Positions 9,478 to 27,270 are shown, counted from the first letter of the stretch. The stretch: 64,000 nucleotides of DNA from Geodermatophilus siccatus (GCF_900103785.1 NZ_FNHE01000001.1:585064-649063), one strand, 5' to 3'. Numbers and translations are program-made. Notes: generated by a model not told the origin, from the sequence alone.

Positions 9478-10671
9478 TTACTTGATGATCTTGGTGACGC
9501 GACCGGCGCCGACGGTACGGCCACCCTCACGGATGGCGAACCGCAGGCCCTCCTCCATGGCGATCGGCTGGATCAGCTCGACCGTCATCTCGGTGTTGTC
9601 GCCCGGCATGACCATCTCGGTGCCGGCCGGCAGGGTCACGACGCCCGTGACGTCCGTGGTCCGGAAGTAGAACTGCGGACGGTAGTTGTTGAAGAAGGGC
9701 GTGTGACGCCCACCCTCGTCCTTCGAGAGGATGTAGACCGAGCCCTCGAAGTTGGTGTGCGGGGTGATCGAACCCGGCTTCACGACGACCTGACCGCGCT
9801 CGACGTCCTCGCGCTTGATGCCGCGGAGCAGCAGGCCCACGTTGTCGCCGGCCTGGCCCTGGTCGAGCAGCTTGCGGAACATCTCGACGCCGGTGACGGT
9901 GGTCTTGGTCGACGAGGAACGGATGCCGACGATCTCGACCTCCTCGTTCACCTTGACGATGCCACGCTCCACGCGACCGGTGACGACGGTGCCGCGACCG
10001 GTGATGGTGAAGACGTCCTCGACCGGCATGAGGAAGGGCTTGTCGACCTCACGCTGCGGCTCGGGGATGGCGGTGTCGACGGCGTTCATCAGCTCCATGA
10101 GCTTGTCGCCCCACTCGGCGTCGCCCTCGAGCGCCTTGAGTGCCGAGACGCGCACCACGGGGACGTCGTCGCCCGGGAACTCGTACTCGGACAGCAGCTC
10201 ACGGACCTCCAGCTCGACGAGCTCGAGGATCTCCTCGTCGTCGACCATGTCGGCCTTGTTGAGCGCCACGACGATGTAGGGGACGCCGACCTGGCGGGCC
10301 AGGAGGACGTGCTCCTTGGTCTGCGGCATCGGGCCGTCGGTGGCGGCCACCACCAGGATGGCGCCGTCCATCTGCGCCGCACCGGTGATCATGTTCTTGA
10401 TGTAGTCGGCGTGCCCGGGGCAGTCGACGTGCGCGTAGTGACGGTTCTCCGTCTGGTACTCGACGTGGGCGATCGAGATCGTGATGCCGCGGGCCTTCTC
10501 CTCGGGCGCCTTGTCGATCTGGTCGAAGGCCGACGCCTCGTTGAGGTCCGGGTACTTGTCGTGCAGCACCTTGGTGATCGCCGCGGTCAGCGTGGTCTTG
10601 CCGTGGTCGATGTGCCCGATGGTGCCGATGTTGACGTGCGGCTTGGTCCGCTCGAACTTGGCCTTGGCCAC
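9478..10671 (-). CDS. tuf: elongation factor Tu
   Basis: EF-Tu is the GTPase that delivers aminoacyl-tRNA to the ribosome. The 397-residue product has the G1 motif GHIDHGKT at residues 19-26, G3 DCPGH at 83-87 and G4 NKAD at 138-141, followed by the two beta-barrel domains and the C-terminal [13 protein letters not shown]. Length matches the family. It is the last gene of the str operon, separated from fusA by a hairpin-bearing 90-nt gap and followed by strong terminators. Confidence 0.99.
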   Translation of the reverse strand: MAKAKFERTKPHVNIGTIGHIDHGKTTLTAAITKVLHDKYPDLNEASAFDQIDKAPEEKARGITISIAHVEYQTENRHYAHVDCPGHADYIKNMITGAAQMDGAILVVAATDGPMPQTKEHVLLARQVGVPYIVVALNKADMVDDEEILELVELEVRELLSEYEFPGDDVPVVRVSALKALEGDAEWGDKLMELMNAVDTAIPEPQREVDKPFLMPVEDVFTITGRGTVVTGRVERGIVKVNEEVEIVGIRSSSTKTTVTGVEMFRKLLDQGQAGDNVGLLLRGIKREDVERGQVVVKPGSITPHTNFEGSVYILSKDEGGRHTPFFNNYRPQFYFRTTDVTGVVTLPAGTEMVMPGDNTEMTVELIQPIAMEEGLRFAIREGGRTVGAGRVTKIIK

Positions 10672-10731
10672 TGGGTTCCTCTCCTCGTGGTGTCGCAGTC
10701 GTGCGCGAACTCTGGGGTGGGCTTGCTGGGG

Positions 10732-10758
10732 GCCGGGCGGGGACGCACCCCGCCCGGC
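10732..10758 (-). terminator. hairpin between fusA and tuf
   Basis: An 11-bp perfect stem (10732-10742 with 10748-10758) with a 5-nt loop begins 3 nt after the fusA stop codon on the minus strand. There is no T run. It may act as a partial terminator or mRNA-end stabiliser, leaving tuf to be read through or from its own promoter; I found no clear promoter box in the 60 nt that remain before tuf. Confidence 0.55.
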
Positions 10759-10761
10759 GGG

Positions 10762-12861
<2,100 letters not shown>

Positions 12862-12960
12862 CTGTCTCTCCTCTTTGGATCGGGTCCGCGTGCGGCGTCC
12901 GGGTGGTGGCCCGGAACACCCGCCGGCCGCGGGGGCTGGCAGAGCCAGCCGGTGTGGCAC

Positions 12961-13431
12961 TTACCAGCGGTAGTGCGCGAAGGCCTTGTTGGACTCGGCC
13001 ATCTTGTGGGTGTCCTCGCGACGCTTGACCGCGGCTCCCAGACCGTTGCTCGCGTCGAGCAGCTCGTTCATCAGGCGCTCGGTCATCGTCTTCTCGCGAC
13101 GGGCCCGGCTGTACTGGATCAGCCAGCGCAGGCCGAGGGTGGTGCTGCGCGAGGCGCGGACCTCGACCGGGACCTGGTAGGTCGCACCACCGACGCGGCG
13201 GCTGCGGACCTCGAGGGCCGGCTTGACGTTGTCCAGCGCGCGCTTGAGCGTGACCACCGGGTCGGTGTCGGTCTTGGCGCGGCAGCCCTCGAGGGCGCCG
13301 TAGACGATCGCCTCGGCGACCGAGCGCTTGCCGTCGACGAGCACCTTGTTGACCAGCTGGGTCACCAGCGGCGACTGGTACACCGGGTCGGCGACCAGCG
13401 GGCGGCGCGGTGCGGGGCCCTTGCGCGGCAT
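12961..13431 (-). CDS. rpsG: 30S ribosomal protein S7
   Basis: S7 nucleates assembly of the small-subunit head and can repress str-operon translation. The 156-residue product begins [20 protein letters not shown] and contains [38 protein letters not shown] and the C-terminal [14 protein letters not shown]. The start at 13431 is 1 nt after the rpsL stop and gives canonical length. A small 7-bp hairpin (12934-12950) lies just downstream. Confidence 0.98.
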   Translation of the reverse strand: MPRKGPAPRRPLVADPVYQSPLVTQLVNKVLVDGKRSVAEAIVYGALEGCRAKTDTDPVVTLKRALDNVKPALEVRSRRVGGATYQVPVEVRASRSTTLGLRWLIQYSRARREKTMTERLMNELLDASNGLGAAVKRREDTHKMAESNKAFAHYRW

Positions 13432-13432
13432 G

Positions 13433-13807
13433 TCAGCTCTTCTCCTTCTTCGCGCCGTACCGGCTGCGAGCCTGCTTGCGGTTGCGGACACCCTGGGTGT
13501 CGAGCGAGCCGCGGATGATCTTGTAGCGCACGCCGGGCAGGTCCTTCACGCGACCGCCGCGCACGAGCACCATCGAGTGCTCCTGCAGGTTGTGGCCGAC
13601 GCCCGGGATGTAGGCGGTCACCTCGATGCCACTGGTGAGGCGGACGCGAGCGACCTTGCGCAGCGCCGAGTTCGGCTTCTTCGGCGTCGTCGTGTACACG
13701 CGGGTGCACACCCCACGACGCTGAGGGGAGCCCTTCAGCGCCGGGGTCTTGGTCTTCTCGACCTTGTCCTCGCGGCCCTTGCGGACCAGCTGGTTGATCG
13801 TGGGCAT
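13433..13807 (-). CDS. rpsL: 30S ribosomal protein S12
   Basis: S12 monitors decoding in the A site. The 124-residue product begins [20 protein letters not shown] and contains [31 protein letters not shown] and [13 protein letters not shown]. Lys43 and Lys88, the positions altered in classical streptomycin-resistant mutants, are both wild-type lysine. It is the first gene of the str operon; a strong promoter lies about 260 nt upstream. Confidence 0.98.
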   Translation of the reverse strand: MPTINQLVRKGREDKVEKTKTPALKGSPQRRGVCTRVYTTTPKKPNSALRKVARVRLTSGIEVTAYIPGVGHNLQEHSMVLVRGGRVKDLPGVRYKIIRGSLDTQGVRNRKQARSRYGAKKEKS

Positions 13808-14339
13808 GGGTGGCCTGGATCTCCTACCTGCGCTGGGTCGTGCTGTGGACGGTGCTTCGCTGTGCCGGGTGCCGGTCCTGCCGGGGTCGTACCCACCTCC
13901 GGCCGTGGTGCACCACCGGTCCCCGCGGTCGGGCGTGTCGCCCTTCCCAGGACCGGCCGGCGGTTGGAACCGGATCGGTCGCCCCCCGCGACTCGGCGCC
14001 ACCACCTGTCGGCAGGCGCACCGCGAACGGGAGCAGGCCCAGGGCACCCTGGGCACGGCTGACCACGATACCCGCGTGCCGGAGACCGGTCAAAGCCGGG
14101 TCCGTCACGGCTCGGCGGGCAGGGTCGAGCCCTCTCCACCGGGGTACGCGGGGTCAACGCCGTCTGGTGACCTGGTGTTCCCGGGGCGGACCCGGCGCGC
14201 GCCGGGGTGGCGCGACTGTAGCGGGTCGGGCCCGTTCGCGGGCTCGTCGCCGGACCGACACCCCGGCCGTCCAGGACTGTCGTACCCCGGCCCTACGGTC
14301 GGTGCCAGGACGCCCACCCAGCGCAATCGGAGGATCCCC
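13808..14339. other. intergenic region between rpsL (minus) and the protease gene (plus)
   Basis: This 532-nt region separates two divergent genes. It holds the str-operon promoter (14065-14093) and a minus-strand leader of about 250 nt before rpsL. On the plus side only the ribosome-binding site of the protease gene (CGGAGGA just before 14340) is evident; I could not identify a plus-strand promoter with confidence. No small gene could be supported. Confidence 0.6.
14065..14093 (-). promoter_or_regulatory. sigma-70-type promoter of the str operon (rpsL-rpsG-fusA-tuf)
   Basis: On the minus strand a -35 box TTGACC (14088-14093) is followed by a 17-nt spacer and a -10 box TATCGT (14065-14070). 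Transcription would start near 14058, giving a leader of roughly 250 nt before rpsL. Box match and spacing are close to the primary sigma-factor consensus of actinobacteria, and the position fits the head of a strongly expressed operon. No experimental start site is known to me for this DNA. Confidence 0.75.
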
Positions 14340-15311
14340 GTGCACGTCGACCTCGCCCGCGAGCTGAAGGCCCACCTGTCGGCCCGGCTGGCCCGTTCCG
14401 GCGGGACGGTGACGGCCAGCGACGCCGGTGGACAGCCGTGGGCGCGCCCGGCCCTGGGGTTGGCGCCCGTCGGCCCGGGCCAGGCGCACCTGGCCATCCG
14501 GCTGGCGGCGAAGGAGGACGCCGACGTCCTCCTGTCCGGTCTGGACGACGCGGTGCTCGCCGAGGTCGACGTCCGCGTCATCGGCACCGTCCGGGCGCTG
14601 ACCGCCCCGACGCCGGAGGAGCTCCAGCGGCGCACCCGGCCGCTCGTCCCCGGCCTGTCGGTGGCCCACCCGACGGTCACGGCCGGGACGCTCGGGGGCT
14701 TCGTCCGGGTGGGCGGGCGGCTGGCGATCCTGTCCAACAACCACGTGCTGGCCGCCGGCGACGCCGCCGCGGTGGGCGACCCGGTGCTGCAGCCCGGCCC
14801 GGCCGACGGCGGGGACCCGACGACCGACCGGGTGGCCACCCTGACGGCCTTCGAGCGGTTCACCGCCGACCGGGCCAACCGGGTGGACGCGGCGGTGGCC
14901 GTCGTCGACGCCGAGGTGCCGCTGGAGCCGAGCCGGCTCCCCGGCGGACCGCTGGGGGTCGACCCCGTCGAGGTGGACGACGTCGAGCCCGACGAGCAGG
15001 TGGAGAAGGTCGGGCGCACCACCGGGTACACGATCGGGAGGGTCAGCGCCGTGGAGGTCGACGGCGTGGCCGTGCAGTACGACCAGGGTCTCTACACCTT
15101 CGACGACCAGATCGAGGTCGACGGGGTCGCGGGCGCCTTCAGCGCCGGCGGCGACAGCGGCTCGGTGATCTGGCGCAGCGCCGACCGCGCGCCTCTCGGC
15201 CTGCTCTTCGCGGGCAGCGAGACGGGCGGGCGCACCGGTGGCGGGGTCACCTTCGCCAACCCCCTGGCCACCGTGCTGTCGGTCCTGGACCTCCAGTGGG
15301 TCGCCTCCTGA
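14340..15311 (+). CDS. trypsin-like serine protease with N-terminal accessory domain
   Basis: Predicted 323-residue serine protease of the chymotrypsin/trypsin fold. The likely catalytic triad is visible: His135 in ILSNNHVLAAG, Asp183 in RVDAAVAVVD and Ser273 in GGDSGSVIW. Residues 1-87 form a separate N-terminal domain resembling the small protein encoded just downstream. No signal peptide or membrane segment is seen, so it is probably cytoplasmic unless exported by another route. The GTG at 14340 has a CGGAGGA site 5 nt upstream and is preferred over the longer open frame. The family recalls bacterial relatives of the plant NAL1-type proteases, but that link is from memory. Substrate is unknown. 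Confidence 0.8.
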   Translation: MHVDLARELKAHLSARLARSGGTVTASDAGGQPWARPALGLAPVGPGQAHLAIRLAAKEDADVLLSGLDDAVLAEVDVRVIGTVRALTAPTPEELQRRTRPLVPGLSVAHPTVTAGTLGGFVRVGGRLAILSNNHVLAAGDAAAVGDPVLQPGPADGGDPTTDRVATLTAFERFTADRANRVDAAVAVVDAEVPLEPSRLPGGPLGVDPVEVDDVEPDEQVEKVGRTTGYTIGRVSAVEVDGVAVQYDQGLYTFDDQIEVDGVAGAFSAGGDSGSVIWRSADRAPLGLLFAGSETGGRTGGGVTFANPLATVLSVLDLQWVAS

Positions 15312-15331
15312 CCTGACGACCCCGCAGGGTG

Positions 15332-15357
15332 CCGCCGCGAGCCTGCGAGCGGTGGGG
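15332..15357. repeat. copy 1 of the dispersed CGAGC-tGCGAGCGG intergenic repeat (short)
   Basis: CCGCCGCGAGCCTGCGAGCGGTGGGG lies about 20 nt after the protease stop codon. It shares its core with the copies at 15371, 17031 and 27878. This copy lacks the flanking inverted arms seen in the fuller copies. The core is an imperfect palindrome able to form a GC-rich hairpin. Confidence 0.7.
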
Positions 15358-15370
15358 ACGGAGGCCCGCT

Positions 15371-15417
15371 GCAGGGGCCCGCCGCGAGCCTGCGAGCGGC
15401 GGGCGGCAGGGGTCCTT
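15371..15417. repeat. copy 2 of the dispersed intergenic repeat
   Basis: This fuller copy reads GCAGGGGCCCGCCGCGAGC then a CTGCGAGCGG half and ends GGGGTCCTT. It lies between the protease gene and the small downstream gene, only about 15 nt from copy 1, so the two form a local tandem. The GCAGGGGCCC left arm matches the copy after nusG (27878). Confidence 0.75.
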
Positions 15418-15456
15418 CCACTGTTCTCCGGCCACCCGACAGGGCACCATGGGTGC

Positions 15457-15672
15457 ATGACCGACCGCGCGTCCGCCCGAGCCGCCAAGAGCGCCCTCAG
15501 TCACCGCCTGGCGGCCGACCCGGGCGTCGTCGGTGTCGGGCTGGCCCGGCGGGACAGCGGCTACGTCGTGAAGGTGGACCTGGCCGACGCGCACGCCGCC
15601 GAGCGGGTGCCCGGGGACGTCGACGGCGTCCGTGTGGTGACCGAGGTCGTCGGGGTCGTCCGGCCGCTCTGA
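15457..15672 (+). CDS. small protein related to the N-terminal domain of the adjacent protease
   Basis: A 71-residue protein. Its whole length can be laid over residues 4-87 of the upstream protease: an amphipathic start (ARAAKSALSHRLA versus ARELKAHLSARLA), then GVGLARRDSG versus ALGLAPVGPG, then the end VRVVTEVVGVVRPL versus VDVRVIGTVRAL. It is therefore a stand-alone version of that domain and could act as an inhibitor, chaperone or substrate adaptor of the protease; this role is inference. The ATG at 15457 was chosen because the homology starts there; there is no strong ribosome-binding site. A separate domain of unknown use cannot be excluded. Confidence 0.65.
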   Translation: MTDRASARAAKSALSHRLAADPGVVGVGLARRDSGYVVKVDLADAHAAERVPGDVDGVRVVTEVVGVVRPL

Positions 15673-15675
15673 AAG

Positions 15676-15727
15676 AGGACCCCCCTCCCCACCCCTCACG
15701 AGCTCGGGGCGGCGCCCCGCAGAGGGC
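15676..15727. repeat. copy 3 of the dispersed intergenic repeat, opposite orientation
   Basis: The sequence starting AGAGGACCCCCCTCCCC and continuing ACCCCTCACGAGCTCGGGG begins 3 nt after the stop codon of the small gene. Read on the minus strand it aligns with the other copies (GAGCTCGTGAGGGGTGGGG, then GGTCCTC). The AGGACC end abuts the stop codon, as in the copies beside rpoC and nusG. Confidence 0.6.
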
Positions 15728-15775
15728 CGATAGCGTGCACCGGGGCGCCGACGAGGGCGCCGCGGGACGACGGGA

Positions 15776-16825
15776 GTGGACGTGCGCATCGGCATCCAGG
15801 CCAGCTACAGCGGGGGGTTCCGCGAGACCGCCGCGGAGATCCGCGAGCTCGAGTCGGCGGGGCTCGACCTCGCGACCGTCGCCGAGGTCTACACCTTCGA
15901 CGCCGTCAGCCAGCTGGGCTACCTGGCCGCGGTGACCGGGCGCGTCGAGTTGATGAGCGGGATCTTCCCGATCTACAGCCGCACCCCGGCCCTGACCGCC
16001 ATGACGGCCGCGGGGCTGGACTTCGTGTCCGGCGGCCGCTTCACCCTCGGGCTGGGCGCCTCCGGGCCCCAGGTGATCGAGGGCTGGCACGGCGTCCCCT
16101 ACGACGCCCCGCTGCAGCGCACCCGTGAGGTCGTGGAGATCTGCCGGCAGGTGTGGCGGCGGGAGCGGCTGGTCCACGAGGGCCCCAAGTACACGATCCC
16201 GCTGCCGGCCGAGCAGGGCACCGGCCTGGGCAAGCCGCTCAAGCTCATCAACACCCCGGTGCGCGACCGGATCCCGGTCATGCTGGCGGCCCTCGGCCCC
16301 AAGAACGTCGAGCTGGCCGCCGAGATCGCCGAGGCGTGGGAGCCGATCTTCTTCATGCCGGAGCGGGCGGGCGCCGTCTGGGGGGACTCGCTGGCCGCCG
16401 GGAAGGCCAAGCGGGACCCGGCCCTGGGCGACCTGCAGATCGTCGTGGGCGTTGCGGTCGCCATCGGGGACGACGTCGACCCGATGCTGGAGCAGGTGCG
16501 CCCCCAGCTGGCCCTCTACATCGGCGGCATGGGCGCCCGCGGCAAGAACTTCTACAACGACCTCGCCCGGCGCTACGGCTACGAGGACGAGGCCCGCACC
16601 ATCCAGGACCTCTACCTCGACGGCAGGAAGGACGAGGCGGCCGCCGCCGTCCCCGAGGAGCTGGTGCGGGCGGTCTCCCTCGTCGGCCCGGAGTCCTACG
16701 TCGCCGAGCGGGTGGCCGCCTTCCGCGAGGCGGGGGTGACCACGCTCGTGCTGCAGCCCCTCGACGGCAGCCCCGAGGGTCGGCTCCGCACCGTCGAGAC
16801 CATGCGCACGATCGCCGACCGCTGA
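15776..16825 (+). CDS. LLM-class flavin/F420-dependent oxidoreductase
   Basis: A 349-residue member of the luciferase-like monooxygenase (LLM) superfamily, TIM-barrel enzymes using FMN or, in many actinobacterial members, reduced F420. Visible family features are the N-terminal strand with IGIQASYSGG, the ELESAGLDLATVAE helix, RVELMSGIFPIYSRTPALTA and FTLGLGASGPQVIEGWHG, where the cofactor phosphate is bound. The C-terminus has VGPESYVAERVAAFREAGVT as in mycobacterial F420 homologues. Substrate unknown. GTG at 15776 with a GACGGGAG site is preferred; GTG 15782 is possible. It stands alone between a repeat and a strong terminator. Confidence 0.85.
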   Translation: MDVRIGIQASYSGGFRETAAEIRELESAGLDLATVAEVYTFDAVSQLGYLAAVTGRVELMSGIFPIYSRTPALTAMTAAGLDFVSGGRFTLGLGASGPQVIEGWHGVPYDAPLQRTREVVEICRQVWRRERLVHEGPKYTIPLPAEQGTGLGKPLKLINTPVRDRIPVMLAALGPKNVELAAEIAEAWEPIFFMPERAGAVWGDSLAAGKAKRDPALGDLQIVVGVAVAIGDDVDPMLEQVRPQLALYIGGMGARGKNFYNDLARRYGYEDEARTIQDLYLDGRKDEAAAAVPEELVRAVSLVGPESYVAERVAAFREAGVTTLVLQPLDGSPEGRLRTVETMRTIADR

Positions 16826-16892
16826 GGACAGCTGGTTCCGTCACGTGACGGAGGAGCGCCGGCGGCGAGAGGTCGCCGTCCTGGCCCACTCC

Positions 16893-16934
16893 CCCGGTTC
16901 CGGGCTCACGACTGGTGCTGAGCCCGGAACCGGG
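16893..16934 (+). terminator. terminator after the LLM oxidoreductase gene
   Basis: A perfect 16-bp stem (16893-16908 with 16919-16934) with a 10-nt loop lies about 70 nt after the stop codon of the plus-strand gene. It faces the rpoC terminator, so the two convergent units are insulated from each other. The symmetric hairpin may work in both directions. Confidence 0.8.
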
Positions 16935-16976
16935 AGGATCAGCTGAGCCGATCACCGAGAGCACCGGACAGCGCAG

Positions 16977-17011
16977 AGGGCCCCGCAGGTCTCGTCGACC
17001 TGCGGGGCCCT
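16977..17011 (-). terminator. rpoC terminator
   Basis: A perfect 14-bp GC-rich stem (16977-16990 with 16998-17011) with a 7-nt loop lies about 70 nt downstream of the rpoC stop codon on the minus strand. It would end the rpoBC transcript. Between it and rpoC lies a copy of the dispersed intergenic repeat. Confidence 0.85.
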
Positions 17012-17030
17012 CCGCTACGTGCTGGGTCGG

Positions 17031-17080
17031 CCTCCCTCAGGGGCCCGCCGCGAGCTCGCGAGCGGTGCGGGGAGGTCCTC
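17031..17080. repeat. copy 4 of the dispersed intergenic repeat, next to the rpoC stop
   Basis: The copy reads CCTCCCTCAGGGGCCCGCC, then GCGAGCTCGCGAGCGG, and ends GGGGAGGTCCTC two bases before the rpoC stop codon. The outer arms CCTCCC and GGGAGG are inverted repeats around the core, so the whole element can fold into a long hairpin in the rpoC 3' end. Confidence 0.75.
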
Positions 17081-17082
17081 CA

Positions 17083-20988
<3,906 letters not shown>

Positions 20989-21088
20989 TGAGTGGACCCC
21001 TTTCCCGGGGACTCGTTACTGCACTTCTTGCTGATGGTCTTGGTTGGCGCCGGCCGGCCCCTGGTCAGCGGGGCCGGCCGGCGGCCGA

Positions 21089-24598
<3,510 letters not shown>

Positions 24599-24792
24599 GA
24601 TGCGTCCTTCCAAGGACCTCACGACGTGCGGGCGGTGGGTGCTGGTTCGTCCTGGGTCGTCGTCGGTAATGGCGGGGCTGTCCGCGTTCGTCCTGCCCGG
24701 ACGGTCGATGGGCATCCGGAGGACGGGTTCCCCCGGGCACCCCAGGCGACCCGTCTCGGCGGGCAAGCAGTCAGGGGGCAGCGCAACAGAGA

Positions 24793-24821
24793 ACCTTACC
24801 CCTGCTGGAGCAGGCTGTCCA
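24793..24821 (-). promoter_or_regulatory. sigma-70-type promoter of rpoBC
   Basis: On the minus strand a -35 box TGGACA (24816-24821) is separated by exactly 17 nt from a -10 box TAAGGT (24793-24798). Transcription would begin near 24786, giving a leader of about 188 nt before the TTG start. The leader crosses no other gene. The match is good and the location is where an independent rpoBC promoter is expected. Confidence 0.75.
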
Positions 24822-25067
24822 CGTCGGGGGTCCGCGCGCGAGGGGGACCACACCCGGCAGGGGCAGCCGGCCAGCGGGGCCGGGTCGGGCCGTCGTCGAC
24901 GGCTCGCCCATGATGCCAGTCCCGGGGCGGCCGTGGGGCCGCCACGCCCGGGATGATCCCGGGAAAGACCCCGAGCAGGACCCCGTCCGGCCCCGGCGGC
25001 GGGCCGCGGCCCCGCCGTCCGCACCGATGTCCTCCGCACCGGAGCTGGGGTCCGGCGCACGGACGAC

Positions 25068-25103
25068 GCAGGGGCCGCCCTCCGGGTGGAGGACGGCCCC
25101 TGC
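25068..25103 (-). terminator. rplL terminator
   Basis: A 36-nt hairpin with arms GCAGGGGCCG and CGGCCCCTGC (25068-25077 with 25094-25103) continues, after one mismatch, into CCTCC/GGAGG with a GGGT loop. It lies about 50 nt after the rplL stop on the minus strand. It should separate rplJL from rpoBC, at least partly. Confidence 0.8.
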
Positions 25104-25149
25104 GGGTCGTGCGGGGTGGTGCATCACCCGGCGAGCGCCGGGTGCCGGG

Positions 25150-25542
25150 TCACTTGACGGTGACGGTGGCGCCGGCGCCCTCGAGAGCGGCCCGGGCCTT
25201 CTCGGCGGCGTCCTTGTCGACCTTCTCCAGGATCGGCTTCGGCGCGCCGTCGACCAGGTCCTTGGCCTCCTTGAGGCCGAGCGAGGTCAGGCCGCGCACC
25301 TCCTTGATGACCTGGATCTTCTTGTCGCCGGCGCTCTCGAGGATGACGTCGAACTCGTCCTGCTCCTCGGCGGCCGGGGCGCCGCCGTCGCCGGCACCGG
25401 CGGCCGGGGCGGCCGCGACGGCGACCGGAGCAGCGGCGGTGACCTCGAAGGTCTCCTCGAACTGCTTCACGAAGTCGGACAGCTCGAGCAGCGTCATCTC
25501 CTTGAACGCGTCGAGCAGCTCCGCGGTGGACAGCTTGGCCAT
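25150..25542 (-). CDS. rplL: 50S ribosomal protein L7/L12
   Basis: L7/L12 forms the flexible stalk that recruits translation GTPases. The 130-residue product has the N-terminal dimerisation helices ([20 protein letters not shown]), an Ala/Gly/Pro hinge at about residues 45-60, and the C-terminal domain with [20 protein letters not shown] and [17 protein letters not shown]. It follows rplJ by 17 nt with a GGAG ribosome-binding site, allowing the extra copies the stalk requires. Confidence 0.98.
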   Translation of the reverse strand: MAKLSTAELLDAFKEMTLLELSDFVKQFEETFEVTAAAPVAVAAAPAAGAGDGGAPAAEEQDEFDVILESAGDKKIQVIKEVRGLTSLGLKEAKDLVDGAPKPILEKVDKDAAEKARAALEGAGATVTVK

Positions 25543-25559
25543 GATCTCTCCTTCTGGGG

Positions 25560-26162
25560 TCAGTCGGTGCTGGCCGCAGCGTCCGCGGCGTCAGCGGTGT
25601 CGGTGGTGGTGTCAGCAGCAGCGGTGTCGACCGCGGAGTCGGCGCCCTCGGCGGGCTTCTTCTCCTGCAGCGCGGCGGCCAGCCGGGCGACCTGGGACAG
25701 CGGGGCCTGGAACAGGCCCGCGGCCTTGCTGAGGTTGCCCATCATGGCGCCGGCCAGCTTGGCCAGCAGGACCTCGCGCGGCTCGACGTCGGCGAGGGCG
25801 GTGACCTCGGCCGGGCCGACCGTGCGGCCCTCGACCACGCCGCCCTTGACGACGAGCAGCGGGTTGGTGCGCGCGAAGTCACGGATGGCCTTGGCCGCGG
25901 TGACCGGGTCGCCCTCGATGAAGGCGATCGCGGTCGGGCCGTTGAGCAGCGGCGCCAGGTCGGCGTGGCCGACCTGCTCCGCGGCCCGCTTCGTCAGGGT
26001 GTTCTTGACGACGGCGTAGCTGCTGCCCTCACCGAGGGAACGGCGCAGCTGGGTCAGCTGGGCCACGGTCAGCCCGCGGTACTCCGTGAGCACCGCTGCG
26101 CTGGACGACTGGAACCGCTCGGTGATCTCGTCGATCACCGCGGCCTTCGCCTGCGTGGGCAT
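25560..26162 (-). CDS. rplJ: 50S ribosomal protein L10
   Basis: L10 anchors the L7/L12 dimers and represses its own mRNA as an L10-L12 complex. The 200-residue product starts [20 protein letters not shown] and has [20 protein letters not shown] and [19 protein letters not shown]. The last 25-30 residues are an acidic Ala/Asp/Thr tail not found in the E. coli protein. The ATG at 26162 is preferred because the conserved sequence begins there. A structured leader precedes it. Confidence 0.97.
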   Translation of the reverse strand: MPTQAKAAVIDEITERFQSSSAAVLTEYRGLTVAQLTQLRRSLGEGSSYAVVKNTLTKRAAEQVGHADLAPLLNGPTAIAFIEGDPVTAAKAIRDFARTNPLLVVKGGVVEGRTVGPAEVTALADVEPREVLLAKLAGAMMGNLSKAAGLFQAPLSQVARLAAALQEKKPAEGADSAVDTAAADTTTDTADAADAAASTD

Positions 26163-26387
26163 GGGCCTCCTCTCGTCTGTCGGGCCGACCACCGGCCGGT
26201 GCACGACGGCGGGCGATCAACCGGGCCCGGAGACGAGGAACGCCCCGGCGCAGGCGCACGGGGCGAAGAACGCGGGCACACGGCGCCGCGCCGATCGAAC
26301 CGTCCTCCTGCGCGGGCCGCCCGGAGTCCGGGACCTTCGATCGCACGCGGACGTGCGACGACCAGCGGTCGTGGGGGGAACGGGCCC
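26163..26387 (-). promoter_or_regulatory. candidate L10(L12) autoregulatory leader of rplJL
   Basis: The transcript before rplJ would have a leader of roughly 200 nt with several hairpins, for example CGCCCC/GGGGCG (26241-26265) and TCGCACG/CGTGCGA (26341-26358). In many bacteria the rplJ leader binds L10-L12 and shuts off translation. I can see structure in the right place but did not match the conserved kink-turn base by base, so the assignment rests mainly on position. A covariance search with the Rfam L10 leader model would decide. Confidence 0.4.
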
Positions 26388-26393
26388 AGCATA
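26388..26393 (-). promoter_or_regulatory. possible -10 box for rplJL
   Basis: TATGCT on the minus strand lies between the rplA terminator and the L10 leader, where an rplJ promoter is expected. No acceptable -35 box is seen 16-19 nt upstream (the sequence there is GGCGGC-like), so this is a weak call. Confidence 0.4.
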
Positions 26394-26466
26394 CATCCGG
26401 TCGAGTCGACGCCGCCGTCCTCACCCGGACGCGGCCGGGGCAGCCACCCCGGGTGCCCGCAACGCA

Positions 26467-26503
26467 CGAGGGCCCCGCCGCGCGGTGCGCGGCGGGGCCC
26501 TCG
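26467..26503 (-). terminator. rplKA terminator
   Basis: A perfect 17-bp GC-rich stem (26467-26483 with 26487-26503) with a 3-nt loop lies about 47 nt after the rplA stop codon on the minus strand. It is the strongest hairpin in this block and should end the rplK-rplA transcript ahead of rplJL. Confidence 0.9.
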
Positions 26504-26550
26504 GGACCGTCCGTGGGTGGCTCCCTCGCAGGGGGCGAGGGGGTCCTTGC

Positions 26551-27270
26551 TCAGGCGGTGGGCTCGTCCACCGTCAGGTTGCGGGTGCGGTTGGGGTCGA
26601 CCGGGATGCCCGGGCCCATGGTGGTGGAGATGGTGACCTTCTTCACGTACCGGCCCTTGGCAGCCGCCGGCTTGGCGCGGAGCACCTCGTCGAGGGCCGC
26701 GGCGTAGTTCTCCACCAGCTTGGTCTCGTCGAACGAGGCCTTGCCGATCACCAGGTGCAGGTTGGCCTGCTTGTCGACGCGGAAGTTGATCTTCCCGCCC
26801 TTGATGTCGTTGACCGCCTTGGTGACGTCGGGGGTCACCGTGCCGGTCTTCGGGTTCGGCATCAGGCCGCGCGGGCCGAGGATGCGCGCGATCCGGCCGA
26901 CCTTGGCCATCTGGTCCGGGGTGGCGATCGCGGCGTCGAAGTCCAGGAAGCCGCCCTGGATGCGCTCGATCAGGTCGTCGGAGCCGACGACGTCGGCGCC
27001 GGCGGCCTCGGCCTCGGCGGCCTTGTCACCGGTCGCGAAGACGATGACGCGGGCGGTCTTGCCGGTGCCGTGCGGCAGGTTCACCGTGCCGCGGACCATC
27101 TGGTCGGCCTTGCGCGGGTCGACGCCCAGGCGCATGGCCACCTCGACGGTGGCGTCGTAGGCCGTCGGCGACGTCTCCTTGGCCAGGGTGGCCGCCTGCA
27201 GCGGGGTGTAGAGGTTCTCGCGGTCGACCTTCGCCGCGACCTCGCGGTACTTCTTGCCGTGCTTCGCCAT
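26551..27270 (-). CDS. rplA: 50S ribosomal protein L1
   Basis: L1 forms the mobile stalk next to the E site and represses its own operon in many bacteria. The 239-residue product begins [20 protein letters not shown] and contains [40 protein letters not shown] and [12 protein letters not shown]. The start at 27270 gives family length. It follows rplK after a 134-nt gap with two hairpins. Confidence 0.98.
   Translation of the reverse strand: MAKHGKKYREVAAKVDRENLYTPLQAATLAKETSPTAYDATVEVAMRLGVDPRKADQMVRGTVNLPHGTGKTARVIVFATGDKAAEAEAAGADVVGSDDLIERIQGGFLDFDAAIATPDQMAKVGRIARILGPRGLMPNPKTGTVTPDVTKAVNDIKGGKINFRVDKQANLHLVIGKASFDETKLVENYAAALDEVLRAKPAAAKGRYVKKVTISTTMGPGIPVDPNRTRNLTVDEPTA

Larger units (their letters stand above)
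24599..25149. other. rplL-rpoB intergenic region
   Basis: This 551-nt gap contains, in minus-strand order, the rplL terminator (25068-25103), several further GC-rich hairpins around 24921-24963 (for example CCCGGG-ATGAT-CCCGGG at 24947-24963), the rpoB promoter (24793-24821) and a leader of about 190 nt. No coding gene could be supported. The hairpins may attenuate or process read-through from rplJL; this is inference. Confidence 0.6.

Noticed and set aside
13850-14000. Riboswitch-like structure in the rpsL leader
   Set aside because: GC-rich sequence folds readily; no known riboswitch core was recognised.
24599-25060. Upstream extension of rpoB by 154 codons
   Set aside because: It crosses the -35/-10 promoter and encodes no conserved sequence; TTG 24598 has an RBS and matches the family start.
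26467-26503. Copy of the dispersed intergenic repeat after rplA
   Set aside because: This 17-bp hairpin lacks the CGAGC-GCGAGCGG core and is better explained as a plain terminator.
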